DNA of 64,000 nucleotides from Butyrivibrio sp. XPD2002 (GTDB lineage: Bacteria; Bacillota; Clostridia; Lachnospirales; Lachnospiraceae): assembly GCF_000423945.1 (NCBI RefSeq), contig NZ_AUIY01000005.1, positions 168,515 through 232,514 of the forward strand, written 5' to 3'. The position numbers were made by a program, and so were the translations under genes. This document shows, in pieces, positions 1 through 10,903 of the stretch; position 1 is the first letter of the stretch; every line of letters starts with the position of its first letter. The notes beneath the pieces are model-generated. The model was not told the DNA's origin. It saw nothing but the letters and a program-made list of their open reading frames with translations, and ran no database searches.

Positions 1-35
1 ACTTATTGTGATATTTTTAAGTAAAATTCTTAATC

Positions 36-70
36 AAAAAAGTCTTCCCCCGACTCCGGGAGAAGACTTT
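36..70 (-). terminator. Rho-independent terminator of guaB
   Basis: A 9-bp perfect stem (AAAGTCTTC / GAAGACTTT, positions 39-47 and 62-70) has a C/G-rich inner part and is followed on the minus strand by a run of T. It lies 19 bases beyond the guaB stop codon, so it should end the guaB transcript. Confidence 0.9.
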
Positions 71-88
71 ACTATTTGCAAAAAATTA

Positions 89-2067
<1,979 letters not shown>

Positions 2068-2103
2068 TTTTTTGCAAATTTCCTTCCATGTTTTTTAAAC
2101 GTT

Positions 2104-2132
2104 ATGATATATTAACTGTAAACTCTCGTCAA
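2104..2132 (-). promoter_or_regulatory. Sigma-A promoter for the DUF6106-like gene and guaB
   Basis: On the minus strand TTGACG (2127-2132) and TATCAT (2104-2109) are separated by 17 bases, close to the vegetative consensus. It sits in the divergent region between the genes at 1558-2067 and 2208-2948. Confidence 0.7.
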
Positions 2133-2207
2133 GAATCGGAACGAAAACTTTTCAAAAAGTTCTTTCGGCGAGGGTAGCTATTATTGAATTTGAGGAGTAA
2201 TTGAAAA

Positions 2208-2948
2208 ATGAATATCAACGAAGAAAAAAGAAGCCAGTGGCAGGCCCTTAAGGGAATGGGATTCAAAGCTCACTGGGATTATTTTTGGGATTATTACAAA
2301 ATCCATGTAATTGTGGCAGTCATCGTGGTGATAGTCACTATCTCAATTGTAAAAGACATTGTTATGCAAAAGCCGTATGCTCTGTCATGTACCTTCATAA
2401 ACACAGCGAGCATGATGGAACCTGATTCAATAAGAGATGGCTTCGCCGACTATGAAAAAATCGATACCTCGAAGTTCACGATTGCAATTGACTCATCTTC
2501 AACAATCGACTTAAAGAGTCCTGACCAGTACTCGATCGCCAACTCAGAGCGAATATACGCCATGATAGCTGCCAGAGACTTAGATGTCATCATGGCAGAT
2601 GAAACAATTTTCAAGAACTATGTAGGAAATGAAATTTTTCAGGATTTAAGAAATTATTATACCGAAGAAGAACTCGCAGCACTTGGAGATAAGGTATACT
2701 ACGCAACTCCCGAGGACTTCGTAAAGGAAACAGATCCGGAAACAGGAATTACTCCTACCGAGCCCGCCGAGGATTCAATGGCAAAGATGTCTGAAACAGA
2801 GCCTGTTCCCGTAGGAATCATCCTTGAGAACAATCCGCATCTCGACGAGATTCAGTACTACCCCGGCGAGAAGGCCTACATCGGAATCGTAACTGCAAGC
2901 CAGCGCACCGACGTAGCAAAGGATTTCATCCAATATATACTTAACTAA
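2208..2948 (+). CDS. Membrane-anchored extracytoplasmic protein of unknown function
   Basis: A 246-residue protein with a cytoplasmic N-terminus rich in charged and aromatic residues, one transmembrane helix at about residues 34-48, and a long exported domain. The exported part (IDLKSPDQYS..., then a segment on the fate of an 'ADETIFKNYVG' stretch, then GIV...AKDFIQYIL at the end) reads like a degenerate solute-binding-protein fold, but I do not recognise a named family. A GAGGAG site precedes the ATG. It is a single gene, divergent from the guaB operon, and it ends in a bidirectional terminator. Confidence 0.75.
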   Translation: MNINEEKRSQWQALKGMGFKAHWDYFWDYYKIHVIVAVIVVIVTISIVKDIVMQKPYALSCTFINTASMMEPDSIRDGFADYEKIDTSKFTIAIDSSSTIDLKSPDQYSIANSERIYAMIAARDLDVIMADETIFKNYVGNEIFQDLRNYYTEEELAALGDKVYYATPEDFVKETDPETGITPTEPAEDSMAKMSETEPVPVGIILENNPHLDEIQYYPGEKAYIGIVTASQRTDVAKDFIQYILN

Positions 2949-2954
2949 GAAACT

Positions 2955-2996
2955 AAAAAGCCATCCGCTTATCAATTGCGGATGGCTTATTTTATG
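2955..2996. terminator. Bidirectional terminator between convergent genes
   Basis: A perfect 11-bp stem (AAGCCATCCGC / GCGGATGGCTT, 2958-2968 and 2978-2988) has T-rich tracts on both sides. It serves the plus-strand gene ending at 2948 and the aspartate kinase gene ending at 3007 on the other strand. Confidence 0.9.
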
Positions 2997-3006
2997 TCTG
3001 TTTAAA

Positions 3007-4338
3007 TCAAAGCTGTGTCATTACGAAGATATCGTATATAGCCTTGATTGCTTTTTCAAAGTCTCTGTTTTCAACACCGATGATGATGTTAAGCTCGGAT
3101 GAACCCTGATCGATCATGCGAACGTTGACACTTACATGTGCAAGTGCTGAGAAGATTCTCGCTGCAGTACCGCGGGTTCTCTTCATGCCTCGACCAACGA
3201 CTGCGATAAGTGCAAGGTCTGATTCGATTTCGAGAAGATCCGGCTTTGCAAGTCTGTGAATCTCGGAAACAACTGCCTGCTCCTTATCAATGAAATCATC
3301 CTGGGAAACAAATACTGTCATGGTATCGATTCCTGAAGGAACATGCTCGATTGAAATGTCCTGATCCTCGAAGGCCTGAAGAACTCTTCTCACAAATCCA
3401 ACCTCTGAGTTCATCTGATCCTTAAGGATGTTCACACAGCAGAATCCCTTCTTACCTGCGATACCTGTGATAGTGAACTTTGACTTCTTAGCAGTTGATT
3501 CAACAATCCAGGTTCCAACATCCTCAGGTCTGTTGGTATTTCTGATGTTGATCGGAATGCCCTCTTTTCTTACAGGGAAAATTGCATCCTCATGAAGAAC
3601 GGAAGCACCCATATATGCAAGCTCTCGGAGCTCTGTGTATGTGATAGTCTCAATCTGAGCAGGTCTGTCGATGATTCTGGGGTCTGCTACAAGGAAGCCT
3701 GAAACATCAGTCCAGTTCTCATATACATCTGCATGAATAGCTCTTGCGATGATAGAACCTGTGATATCTGATCCGCCTCTTGAAAAGGTCTTGATCTTTC
3801 CATCCTCGTAGGCTCCGTAGAAACCGGAGACAACTGCATACTCAACATTCTTAAGGCGCTTGGCCATCTTGCGGTTTGTCAGCTCTGCATCGAAGCTTCC
3901 GTCCTCATCAAAGAGAACAACCTCTGCGGGATCAACATACTCAAATCCAAGATACTGAGCCATGATCTTACCATTTAAGAACTCACCTCTTGATGCTGCA
4001 TAATCACTGCCTGCCTTTGCCTTGAAGTTCTTTGCGATCTCAGCGAACTCATCCTTCAATGACATCTTGAGCTTAAGGCCCTTGATGATCTCATTGAATC
4101 TCTCCTCGATTGCAGTCAGCTCTTTGGAAAAGTCCTTTCCTTTTTCAGCCAGATCGTAGCACTGATAAAGCATATCAGTTACTTTAACATCTAGATTAGT
4201 TCTCTTTCCGGGAGCAGATACAACCACATATCTGCGCTCCTTGTCAGCCTTAACAATCTCTGCAACCTTCTGGAACTGCTTTGCGTCAGCACAGGAAGTG
4301 CCTCCGAATTTTACTACCTTGCTCATTTTTTCACTCAC
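3007..4338 (-). CDS. Aspartate kinase
   Basis: Phosphorylates aspartate at the head of the lysine/threonine/methionine pathway. The 443-residue protein opens with the KFGGTS nucleotide-binding motif (residues 9-14) and ends with two ACT-type regulatory domains (about residues 290-443), including VGRGMKRTRG and the SSELNIIIGVE segment. It is the last gene of an operon with hom and an ACT-domain regulator; only 11 bases separate it from hom. This is the monofunctional type, not a ThrA fusion. Which end product inhibits it cannot be read from the sequence. Confidence 0.95.
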   Translation of the reverse strand: MSEKMSKVVKFGGTSCADAKQFQKVAEIVKADKERRYVVVSAPGKRTNLDVKVTDMLYQCYDLAEKGKDFSKELTAIEERFNEIIKGLKLKMSLKDEFAEIAKNFKAKAGSDYAASRGEFLNGKIMAQYLGFEYVDPAEVVLFDEDGSFDAELTNRKMAKRLKNVEYAVVSGFYGAYEDGKIKTFSRGGSDITGSIIARAIHADVYENWTDVSGFLVADPRIIDRPAQIETITYTELRELAYMGASVLHEDAIFPVRKEGIPINIRNTNRPEDVGTWIVESTAKKSKFTITGIAGKKGFCCVNILKDQMNSEVGFVRRVLQAFEDQDISIEHVPSGIDTMTVFVSQDDFIDKEQAVVSEIHRLAKPDLLEIESDLALIAVVGRGMKRTRGTAARIFSALAHVSVNVRMIDQGSSELNIIIGVENRDFEKAIKAIYDIFVMTQL

Positions 4339-4349
4339 TCCTCAATATA

Positions 4350-5555
4350 TCACAATAATCTTAAATAACTCTTCGCGCCGCTAAGCTTCTCGAATTTCTC
4401 AGCAAACTCCTTCTCAGACATCTCAGGTGTAACAAATGCGAACTCGCCGCTCACCTTAGCTGCTTTAACCTGATTAACATCACCAAAAAGCTCCTTTGCA
4501 CTGCTCTCGCCTGATGCATCGCATCTTACGAAGAAGTTTCTAACATCATCCTTTGTGGAAGCAACCTCAGCGGGAACATTTTTCAGATTCCAGTCGATGT
4601 GCTTACCCTTGTGACGAACGATATCGATAACGTCTGCAACTACAGCTGAAGCTGTGGCCTTCTTACCTGCGCCCTTACCGTAGTACATTACGTCGCCAAG
4701 CATATTGCCATGAACATTGATTGCATTGAAAACGCCGTTTACATTTGCAAGTGAATCATCGGAAGGAATAAGGAAAGGTGCAACCATTGCAAAGAACTTT
4801 CCGTCCTCTCTCTTGCAGCTTCCAAGAAGCTTAATAGCCATTCCAAGCTCTCTTGCGTACTCAAAATCCTCACCTGTGATCTTGGTAATTCCTTCAGTAT
4901 AGATGTCCTCATGCTTTACGAACTGACCACTCATTATGGAAGCAAGGATTGCTGTCTTTCTACAGGCATCATGTCCCTCGATATCAGCCTCGGGATTTCT
5001 CTCAGCGTAGCCCTTATCCTGAGCAACCTTAAGTACGCTGTCAAAATCTGCTCCCTCCTGATCCATCTTGGTCAGGATGTAATTGGTTGTTCCGTTTAAG
5101 ATCCCTGTGATGGAGTCGAGCTTTTCATGGCGAATGGAATCATTCATGGAACGAAGTACCGGAATACCGCCACCTACACTTGCCTCAAACAGATAGCTTA
5201 CATTGTTTTTCTTAGCTATTTCAACAAGCTCAGGTCCGTGAGCTGCAACAAGCTCCTTATTGGAGGTACATACGCTCTTGCCGCTCTCCAGTGCCTTCTT
5301 CTCAAATGTAAATGCGGGCTCGATTCCTCCCATGGTCTCGCAGATAACCTCGACCTCAGGGTCATTTAAGATCACATCAAAATCGTGAACCACTTTATTT
5401 TCATACTTATCTCCGGGGAAATCACGAAGATCCAGTATATACTTAATCTCTATCTTGTCACCGGCGCTATCCTCTACGCACGCTGCGTTAACATCCAGAA
5501 CCTCTGCGACACCGCTCCCCACTGTGCCGTAACCTAATACTGCAATCTTTGTCAT
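4350..5555 (-). CDS. hom: Homoserine dehydrogenase
   Basis: Reduces aspartate semialdehyde to homoserine for threonine and methionine synthesis. The N-terminal dinucleotide-binding motif GYGTVGSG and the family motif PEADIEGHDACRKTAI are clear. I start at the ATG at 5555 because AGGAGG lies 8 bases upstream; an in-frame upstream start at 5594 would add 13 residues with no conserved content. At 401 residues it appears to lack the C-terminal ACT domain of longer Gram-positive enzymes, so feedback control may depend on the adjacent aspartate kinase or ACT protein. Confidence 0.95.
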   Translation of the reverse strand: MTKIAVLGYGTVGSGVAEVLDVNAACVEDSAGDKIEIKYILDLRDFPGDKYENKVVHDFDVILNDPEVEVICETMGGIEPAFTFEKKALESGKSVCTSNKELVAAHGPELVEIAKKNNVSYLFEASVGGGIPVLRSMNDSIRHEKLDSITGILNGTTNYILTKMDQEGADFDSVLKVAQDKGYAERNPEADIEGHDACRKTAILASIMSGQFVKHEDIYTEGITKITGEDFEYARELGMAIKLLGSCKREDGKFFAMVAPFLIPSDDSLANVNGVFNAINVHGNMLGDVMYYGKGAGKKATASAVVADVIDIVRHKGKHIDWNLKNVPAEVASTKDDVRNFFVRCDASGESSAKELFGDVNQVKAAKVSGEFAFVTPEMSEKEFAEKFEKLSGAKSYLRLL

Positions 5556-5635
5556 TTTGACTTCCTCCTGTAGATAAATTTTTCCATAAACCAAGCCGGA
5601 TAAACGGCTAAGTGATTATTATTTAAACCTCTGCT

Positions 5636-6088
5636 TTAAACCTCTGCGCTTCGTCCGATAATCTGCACGTTGTGCACCTTAGGTGCCGACTGAAGCTTCC
5701 CGATCATATCTGCCATATCACTTGTTGTAGGCAAAACCTGTATGCCTACCGACAACGCTGCAACCCCGTTATAGGGTATGGCCTGATGCACCGTCAGTAT
5801 ATTGGCTCCGCAGCCTGAAATAATCCTAAGGACCTCAGACAACACACCAAGCTCATCATCCATCTGCAAATTCAGCGTCAGGGTCGTACCCTGCAGACTG
5901 TCGTGGAATTCGTAGATATCATCCTTATACTTGTAAAAAGAACTACGGCTGATTCCAAGGCGTTCTGAAGCTTCATTTACAGTTTTGCATTTACCGGTAT
6001 CCAAAAGCTTTTTCGCTTCCAGAACCTTTAGCAAAACCTCCGGAACTGCCTGCTTTTTCAGCACGTAGTACGCTGTATCTTCCTTCAT
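5636..6088 (-). CDS. ACT-domain regulatory protein of the UPF0735/PheB type
   Basis: A 150-residue protein with a short helix-turn-helix-like segment (about residues 37-58, containing NEASERLGISRSSFYKYKD) and a C-terminal ACT domain (about residues 70-147), which typically binds an amino acid. It is usually annotated as UPF0735 or PheB. It opens the operon that continues into hom and aspartate kinase, so a role as amino-acid-responsive regulator of this pathway is a reasonable inference but unproven. AGGAA lies 8 bases before the ATG. Confidence 0.85.
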   Translation of the reverse strand: MKEDTAYYVLKKQAVPEVLLKVLEAKKLLDTGKCKTVNEASERLGISRSSFYKYKDDIYEFHDSLQGTTLTLNLQMDDELGVLSEVLRIISGCGANILTVHQAIPYNGVAALSVGIQVLPTTSDMADMIGKLQSAPKVHNVQIIGRSAEV

Positions 6089-6169
6089 ATTCTGTTTCCT
6101 GTTTTCGTCCCTGTAAGGACATTTGCGAATTTTGTTCTTGTATGGCGGACATTTGTGCGTCCATGAACG

Positions 6170-6198
6170 ATATTATCACAGAACAGAATTTAACGCAA
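6170..6198 (-). promoter_or_regulatory. Promoter of the ACT-hom-aspartate kinase operon
   Basis: Minus strand TTGCGT (6193-6198), 17-base spacer, TAATAT (6170-6175). The roughly 75-base leader between this promoter and the gene carries two copies of CAAATGTCC about 30 bases apart, one of them within GGAC...GTCC dyad symmetry, which could be a binding site. Confidence 0.65.
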
Positions 6199-6247
6199 GC
6201 ACTTTAACGTATTAAATTGAAAAAGTAGCGAAACAAAAGGAGATGTA

Positions 6248-7114
6248 TTAAACATCTCCTTCAAAAACCGTTGTTGCAGGACCGGTCATGTAGACTACAT
6301 TTTCTTCCCTGTCCCATTTACATTTTATCTCACCGCCTCTGACGTGAACTGTTATGTTGTCAGAGGTGTGGTCGTTAAGAACGCAGGCTACTACAGTGGC
6401 ACAGCATCCTGTTCCACAGGCAAGAGTCTCTCCTGTTCCGCGCTCCCATACGCGCATATGCACATTTTCCCTGTCATCGATGGTTACAAATTCTGTGTTG
6501 ATGCCCTTAGGGAAAAATGAGTGGTGTTCAAATCTTGGTCCTATCTTCTCAAGGTCAAGGGCATCAATATCAACGCCCCTGTTCAGGAAAACAACGGCAT
6601 GTGGATTACCCATGGACACGCAGGTTACGGAATACTCTCTGTCCATAACCTTTATAGGATAATTTATCACCTGCTTTGCAGCCATAGCTCTCTCATCCGG
6701 AAGTGAAACCGGAATCTCGGCAGGTGTAAGTATAGGAGCACCCATATTCACTCTTACGCTCGTAACAATATCATCCTCAGTCTTGAGGTCAAGGATTCTC
6801 ACTCTTCCTCCGCTGACTATGCGAAGCTTTTTCTTATCTGTAAGTCCCTTGTCATAAACGTACTTGGCAACGCAGCGAATTCCGTTACCGCACATCTCAG
6901 AGTATGAGCCATCTGCGTTGTACATCTCCATTTCGAAATCAGCCAGGTCATCCTCGAATTTATTTATGAAAATAACACCGTCTCCGCCAACGCCGAAATG
7001 CCTGTCGCTAAGCAGTCTTACAAGATCGGACTTATCCTCTTTTGCAATTTTTTCCTTGCTGCCATCGACATAAATATAGTCGTTGCCGCAGCCGTGCATT
7101 TTTGTAAAGTGCAT
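6248..7114 (-). CDS. dapF: Diaminopimelate epimerase
   Basis: Interconverts LL- and meso-diaminopimelate for lysine and peptidoglycan. The two catalytic cysteines are visible as Cys75 (in MCGNGIRC) and Cys233 (in ACGTGCC), and the N-terminal FTKMHGCGNDY motif is typical. Length (288 residues) is normal. A GGAG sits 10 bases before the ATG. It lies just upstream of the aspartate-family operon but is separated from it by the promoter at 6170-6198. Confidence 0.97.
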   Translation of the reverse strand: MHFTKMHGCGNDYIYVDGSKEKIAKEDKSDLVRLLSDRHFGVGGDGVIFINKFEDDLADFEMEMYNADGSYSEMCGNGIRCVAKYVYDKGLTDKKKLRIVSGGRVRILDLKTEDDIVTSVRVNMGAPILTPAEIPVSLPDERAMAAKQVINYPIKVMDREYSVTCVSMGNPHAVVFLNRGVDIDALDLEKIGPRFEHHSFFPKGINTEFVTIDDRENVHMRVWERGTGETLACGTGCCATVVACVLNDHTSDNITVHVRGGEIKCKWDREENVVYMTGPATTVFEGDV

Positions 7115-7203
7115 ATATAGATGTCTCCAATCGTCAGTAATATATTGTGATTATACTCGCAGATGTTTTTTCATGTCAAAAAGAAATGTGCAATTTTAAG
7201 CAC

Positions 7204-7241
7204 CAAAATTAAAGGACCCCCGGAAATAAATCCGGGGATCC
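7204..7241 (-). terminator. Terminator downstream of the secreted-protein gene
   Basis: An 11-bp GC-rich stem with one mismatch (7214-7224 and 7231-7241) is followed on the minus strand by TTTAATTTT. It lies 38 bases past the stop of the gene at 7280-8638. Confidence 0.8.
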
Positions 7242-7279
7242 TGACCAAATGATTTTCTCGTTCAGAAAAAAGTTCTGTT

Positions 7280-8638
7280 TTAATCTGAGGTTCTGATACC
7301 TATTACAGAGCCCACATTGTTACCTGACTGGATTGTTCCATGGCATACAACATTGCCATTCTGGTCATATCCAAAGGTTATAACTGCAATGAAATCATCC
7401 TGGGTAAGTGTGCATACACCTGTCTCTTCGTTATAATTTGCCAGCTCATTTTCGCCCCAGTAAATGTTCTCACCGGTCTGCTTTTTGTTGCCGCCCTTAT
7501 CCTGTACCATTTCAACCGTCATTGTATAACGGCCCTTGGCCTCTTCGAGAGTGGGGAACTTCTTCGCAGTTTCAGGTGCTGCAGGTGCCTCAGCCTCTGT
7601 GGTATCCTCCGGCTCTGCGGGTGCTTCCACATCTGCAGGCGCTTCAACATCTTCGGACGCTTCCGCAGGCGCAGACTCTTCTGTTTCTTCTATATCCTCT
7701 GTGGGTGCCGGAGCTGATCCGTTATCATACCTTACATCTGCAAGCATCTGGGGAATAAGTCTCTTTACAGTCTCAGATGCCAGATAAGGCTGCGTAAATC
7801 CAAAGTAATAGTAGTGACGGTCAATTATCGTCATGTAGCAGTAGAGGCACATGCTTGAAGGCATATCGTCATCCTTAAAGGAAGACTCACAGATAATACC
7901 CTCTGTATCGCCAATTTTTGTTCTCTCTTTTCTTACTACATACTTGGAATTCATGTTGTAGTAATTTTCAAAGTTATTGAGAATCTCCTCGTCACTTTTA
8001 CCGTCATAAATTGAATTGGTCAGCTCCTCCTCATGGATCAGCATGAAAACAGGAATCTTTTCAGTAAAATAGTAGAACAGTGTATCATCGTCCGCATTTT
8101 TTATCATCTGAGACGAATCCTTATAGGTTAGATTTCCATAAGTATTCTCACTGTCTAATGCGGGGACATCGATCACGTAGTCCGGATAAGAAATTCTAAA
8201 GTCGTTATCCGCAGTCTCAAGTCTGTATGCACGCTCGTAAATATCACTCTGAATAAAATCTATTCTCGGAAGCTGAAGGGTGGTATTAATGCCGCAGTAT
8301 TTTCCGAAAACTCTTATATTCTTCCCAACTGACTCCTGCACCAGAGACTTGTAATTGTCAGTTCCACCATCTCCGCAAAATACTGCCCAGTTTCCTTCAT
8401 TTGTTTTTACAATAATTGAATTCGTATTAGTGTCATACTTAGTAGCTACGCCTTCGATCCAGATAGCCCTGCCGTTAAGGGATTCATCGGTTCCTGCTGT
8501 ATATTTGGCATAATCTGCAGCCTTCTCGAAGCCGTCAGTGTACATTGCTTCTTTGTTTTCAGCTGCATTTACCGAAACAGGCAAAATTGAAACACTAAGT
8601 AGCAAACTCAAAATGCCTGCAAAAATTTTCTTCCTCAT
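7280..8638 (-). CDS. Secreted protein with acidic proline-rich linker
   Basis: A 452-residue protein with a clear Sec signal peptide (KK, then a hydrophobic core, cleavage probably near residue 25 after VNA). An N-terminal domain of about 290 residues is followed by a low-complexity Glu/Pro/Ala linker (about residues 316-361, repeated PAE/EAPA units) and a small C-terminal domain with YTMTVEMVQDKGG and WGENELANYNEE. I do not recognise either domain, though the first contains a short OB-like stretch (WIEGVATKYDTN...). It is a single gene with its own terminator. Extracytoplasmic location is well supported; function is unknown. Confidence 0.8.
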   Translation of the reverse strand: MRKKIFAGILSLLLSVSILPVSVNAAENKEAMYTDGFEKAADYAKYTAGTDESLNGRAIWIEGVATKYDTNTNSIIVKTNEGNWAVFCGDGGTDNYKSLVQESVGKNIRVFGKYCGINTTLQLPRIDFIQSDIYERAYRLETADNDFRISYPDYVIDVPALDSENTYGNLTYKDSSQMIKNADDDTLFYYFTEKIPVFMLIHEEELTNSIYDGKSDEEILNNFENYYNMNSKYVVRKERTKIGDTEGIICESSFKDDDMPSSMCLYCYMTIIDRHYYYFGFTQPYLASETVKRLIPQMLADVRYDNGSAPAPTEDIEETEESAPAEASEDVEAPADVEAPAEPEDTTEAEAPAAPETAKKFPTLEEAKGRYTMTVEMVQDKGGNKKQTGENIYWGENELANYNEETGVCTLTQDDFIAVITFGYDQNGNVVCHGTIQSGNNVGSVIGIRTSD

Positions 8639-8804
8639 AAGATAACTCCTTCTTCACTGGTTAGGGAAAACTCGCTTTCCTGCTGGTTTTCCGGTTCCTG
8701 TGATGCCATTATAGCATTCAGGAAGGCAAAAAAAATGCGTGTTACAAAAATGTCACCGACATTTAAGTATCACGCATAGTTTTTTTATAGTCTTTTAATT
8801 TTTA

Positions 8805-10814
8805 TCAGTTCATCCAGAGCACGGAGCTTGCATCTGAGGGCATTCTGAGGTCTCCTCTTGGTGAAACCGCAACTGATCCGACCTTCGGTCCGTCAGGGAG
8901 ACAGCTCCTCTTAAACTGCTGAGCGAAAAATCTCCTGCAGAAGATATCAAGCCACTTATCGATGGTCTCATTATCATAAACCGGAGAATCATCTCCATCT
9001 TTAGTTCCAAAGGAGAGCCTTGCAATGCGGCGAATCTTCTCCTTGGGATATCCCCACCTAAGCATATAGTAGAGGAAGAAATCATGGAGCTCGTAAGGCC
9101 CCACAATAGACTCTGTCTCCTGGGATATCTTGCCATCTGTGGGCGGAAGAAGCTCAGGGCTGACAGGGGTATCCAGAACATCCAAAAGCACCTCTTTGGC
9201 TCCATCTACGCCAAGTGCATCCGCATAGTACTTTACAAGGTGTCTCACCAGGGTCTTGGGAACTCCGGCATTTACGCCGTACATGGACATGTGATCTCCG
9301 TTGTAAGTCGCCCATCCAAGAGCCAGCTCAGACAGATCGCCTGTTCCTATTACCATGCCATTCATCATGTTGGCGATATCCATAAGCACCTGGGTACGTT
9401 CTCTGGCCTGACAGTTTTCATAGGTCACATCATGCTTATCGGGATCCTGCCCAATATCCTCAAAGTGCTGCATCACAGACTTTTTGATATTTACTTCCTT
9501 AAGTGTTGCCCCAAGAGACTCTGCAAGTCTGCAGGCATTGTTATAGGTCCTGTCAGTTGTTCCAAAGCAGGGCATTGTCACGGCGATTATTCCGCTTCTG
9601 TCCAGTTTTAATGCATCAAAGGCTCTCACCACAACAAGAAGTGCCAGCGTGGAATCAAGGCCGCCGGAAACGCCGATTACCGCTGTTTTGCAGTTTGTAT
9701 GCTCCAGACGCTTTTTAAGTCCCATTGCCTGAATAGAAAGAATCTGCTCACAGCGCTTTGCGCGCTCTGCTTCGTTTGAAGGAACAAAGGGCTTTCTCGG
9801 GAAAATTCTTGAAAGCTTTGTCTCATCAATAGAAAGATTCCCAGGTTCAATTTCCATTATTCCACAGTCTGAAGCATTTATTGTATTGAAGGTCGTCATC
9901 TTTCTTCGCTCATGACAGATCCTTGCAACATCTATCTCCGCGTAGGTGATACCGTTTTGGAAAAGTGGCTGCTCGGCAAGTACCGTGCCATTTTCTGCAA
10001 TTATGTTATGACCTCCAAAAACAATATCCTGAGTGGATTCACCATCTCCGGCTGAAGCATAGATATATCCACATACAAGTCTTCCACTTGTCATCTTAAC
10101 AAGATCCCTGCGATAGGTATCCTTTCCTACAAGGTCATTGGAAGCAGACAGATTAACGATAAGGGTTGCTCCTGACTCAGCCAGAAGAGTTCCCGGTGTA
10201 TCAGGAACCCACAGATCCTCACAGAGCTCGCAGCCAACCTTAAGCCCCTTTACAGAGTCCTCTAAGTCAAGCATGATTTTGCCAAACTGCGCCCAGTATA
10301 CGTCTACTCCATTCTCCGCTTCATCCGAATCGTGCTCATAGCATTCATCATCCTCATAGGAATAATGACAGGTTATTCCCCTAAGCTTAACCGTGTCATT
10401 TTCACCAAAATCTGCTCCACTGGCAAAATATCTCTGCTCGTAGAACTCACCGTGATTGGGAATATTATACTTTGGCACAATGCCTTGTATGACGCCGTCC
10501 TGAATTATAACCGCACAGTTATACAGCTTACCTCTATGCTCAATGGGCGAACCCACATAGGTGATCATATCCCTGCCTGCGCTGAAATCTATAATCTTCT
10601 GAAGTCCCTTGTATGCTCCCTCAAGCAGCGCATCCTGCAAAAACAGATCATTACAGGTATAGCCTGTCAGGCAAAGCTCAGGAAAGACCAGTATTTTTAC
10701 TCCGTTTTCCCAAGCCTCCTTCATCTGCTTTATTATTCTGTCCGCATTATAGAGCGGATCTGCAACCTTTATTTTCGGTGTTGCCGCAGCAACCTTGATG
10801 AAACCATCCTTCAT
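8805..10814 (-). CDS. nadE: Glutamine-dependent NAD+ synthetase
   Basis: Converts nicotinic acid adenine dinucleotide to NAD+ using glutamine-derived ammonia. The N-terminal half is a nitrilase-fold glutaminase (FPELCLTGYTC with the catalytic Glu; the catalytic Cys in GCELCEDLW). The C-terminal half is the synthetase with the P-loop SGGLDS. The start is uncertain: the frame is open to 10892 and an ATG also lies at 10838, but conserved family sequence begins at KDGFIKVAAATP, so I use the ATG at 10814. The ribosome binding site and two small hairpins lie upstream. It follows a methyltransferase gene in the same orientation. Confidence 0.93.
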   Translation of the reverse strand: MKDGFIKVAAATPKIKVADPLYNADRIIKQMKEAWENGVKILVFPELCLTGYTCNDLFLQDALLEGAYKGLQKIIDFSAGRDMITYVGSPIEHRGKLYNCAVIIQDGVIQGIVPKYNIPNHGEFYEQRYFASGADFGENDTVKLRGITCHYSYEDDECYEHDSDEAENGVDVYWAQFGKIMLDLEDSVKGLKVGCELCEDLWVPDTPGTLLAESGATLIVNLSASNDLVGKDTYRRDLVKMTSGRLVCGYIYASAGDGESTQDIVFGGHNIIAENGTVLAEQPLFQNGITYAEIDVARICHERRKMTTFNTINASDCGIMEIEPGNLSIDETKLSRIFPRKPFVPSNEAERAKRCEQILSIQAMGLKKRLEHTNCKTAVIGVSGGLDSTLALLVVVRAFDALKLDRSGIIAVTMPCFGTTDRTYNNACRLAESLGATLKEVNIKKSVMQHFEDIGQDPDKHDVTYENCQARERTQVLMDIANMMNGMVIGTGDLSELALGWATYNGDHMSMYGVNAGVPKTLVRHLVKYYADALGVDGAKEVLLDVLDTPVSPELLPPTDGKISQETESIVGPYELHDFFLYYMLRWGYPKEKIRRIARLSFGTKDGDDSPVYDNETIDKWLDIFCRRFFAQQFKRSCLPDGPKVGSVAVSPRGDLRMPSDASSVLWMN

Positions 10815-10835
10815 GCAATTCACGTATAATCCAAT

Positions 10836-10890
10836 CATATGTGAAAAAATGATTGGATTACTCCTTTCTCCCGGATTCTCCGGGCTTCTC
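10836..10890 (-). promoter_or_regulatory. Structured leader of nadE
   Basis: On the minus strand a CCCGGAGAATCCGGG hairpin is followed by AGGAG, then a second perfect inverted repeat (CCAATCAT / ATGATTGG, loop of about 11 bases). The second stem would hide the ATG at 10838 and bring AGGAG nearer to the ATG at 10814. It may tune translation or just reflect chance; no known riboswitch is recognised. Confidence 0.4.
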
Positions 10891-10903
10891 AAGAATTTTT
10901 ATT

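Noticed and set aside
5991..6179. 62-codon open frame starting in the leader of the ACT-regulator gene
   Set aside because: It overlaps the regulator in another frame, has no ribosome binding site, and its first codons lie at the expected transcription start.
7340..7787. Plus-strand open frames within the secreted-protein gene
   Set aside because: They are created by the repetitive Glu/Pro/Ala linker codons of the minus-strand gene.
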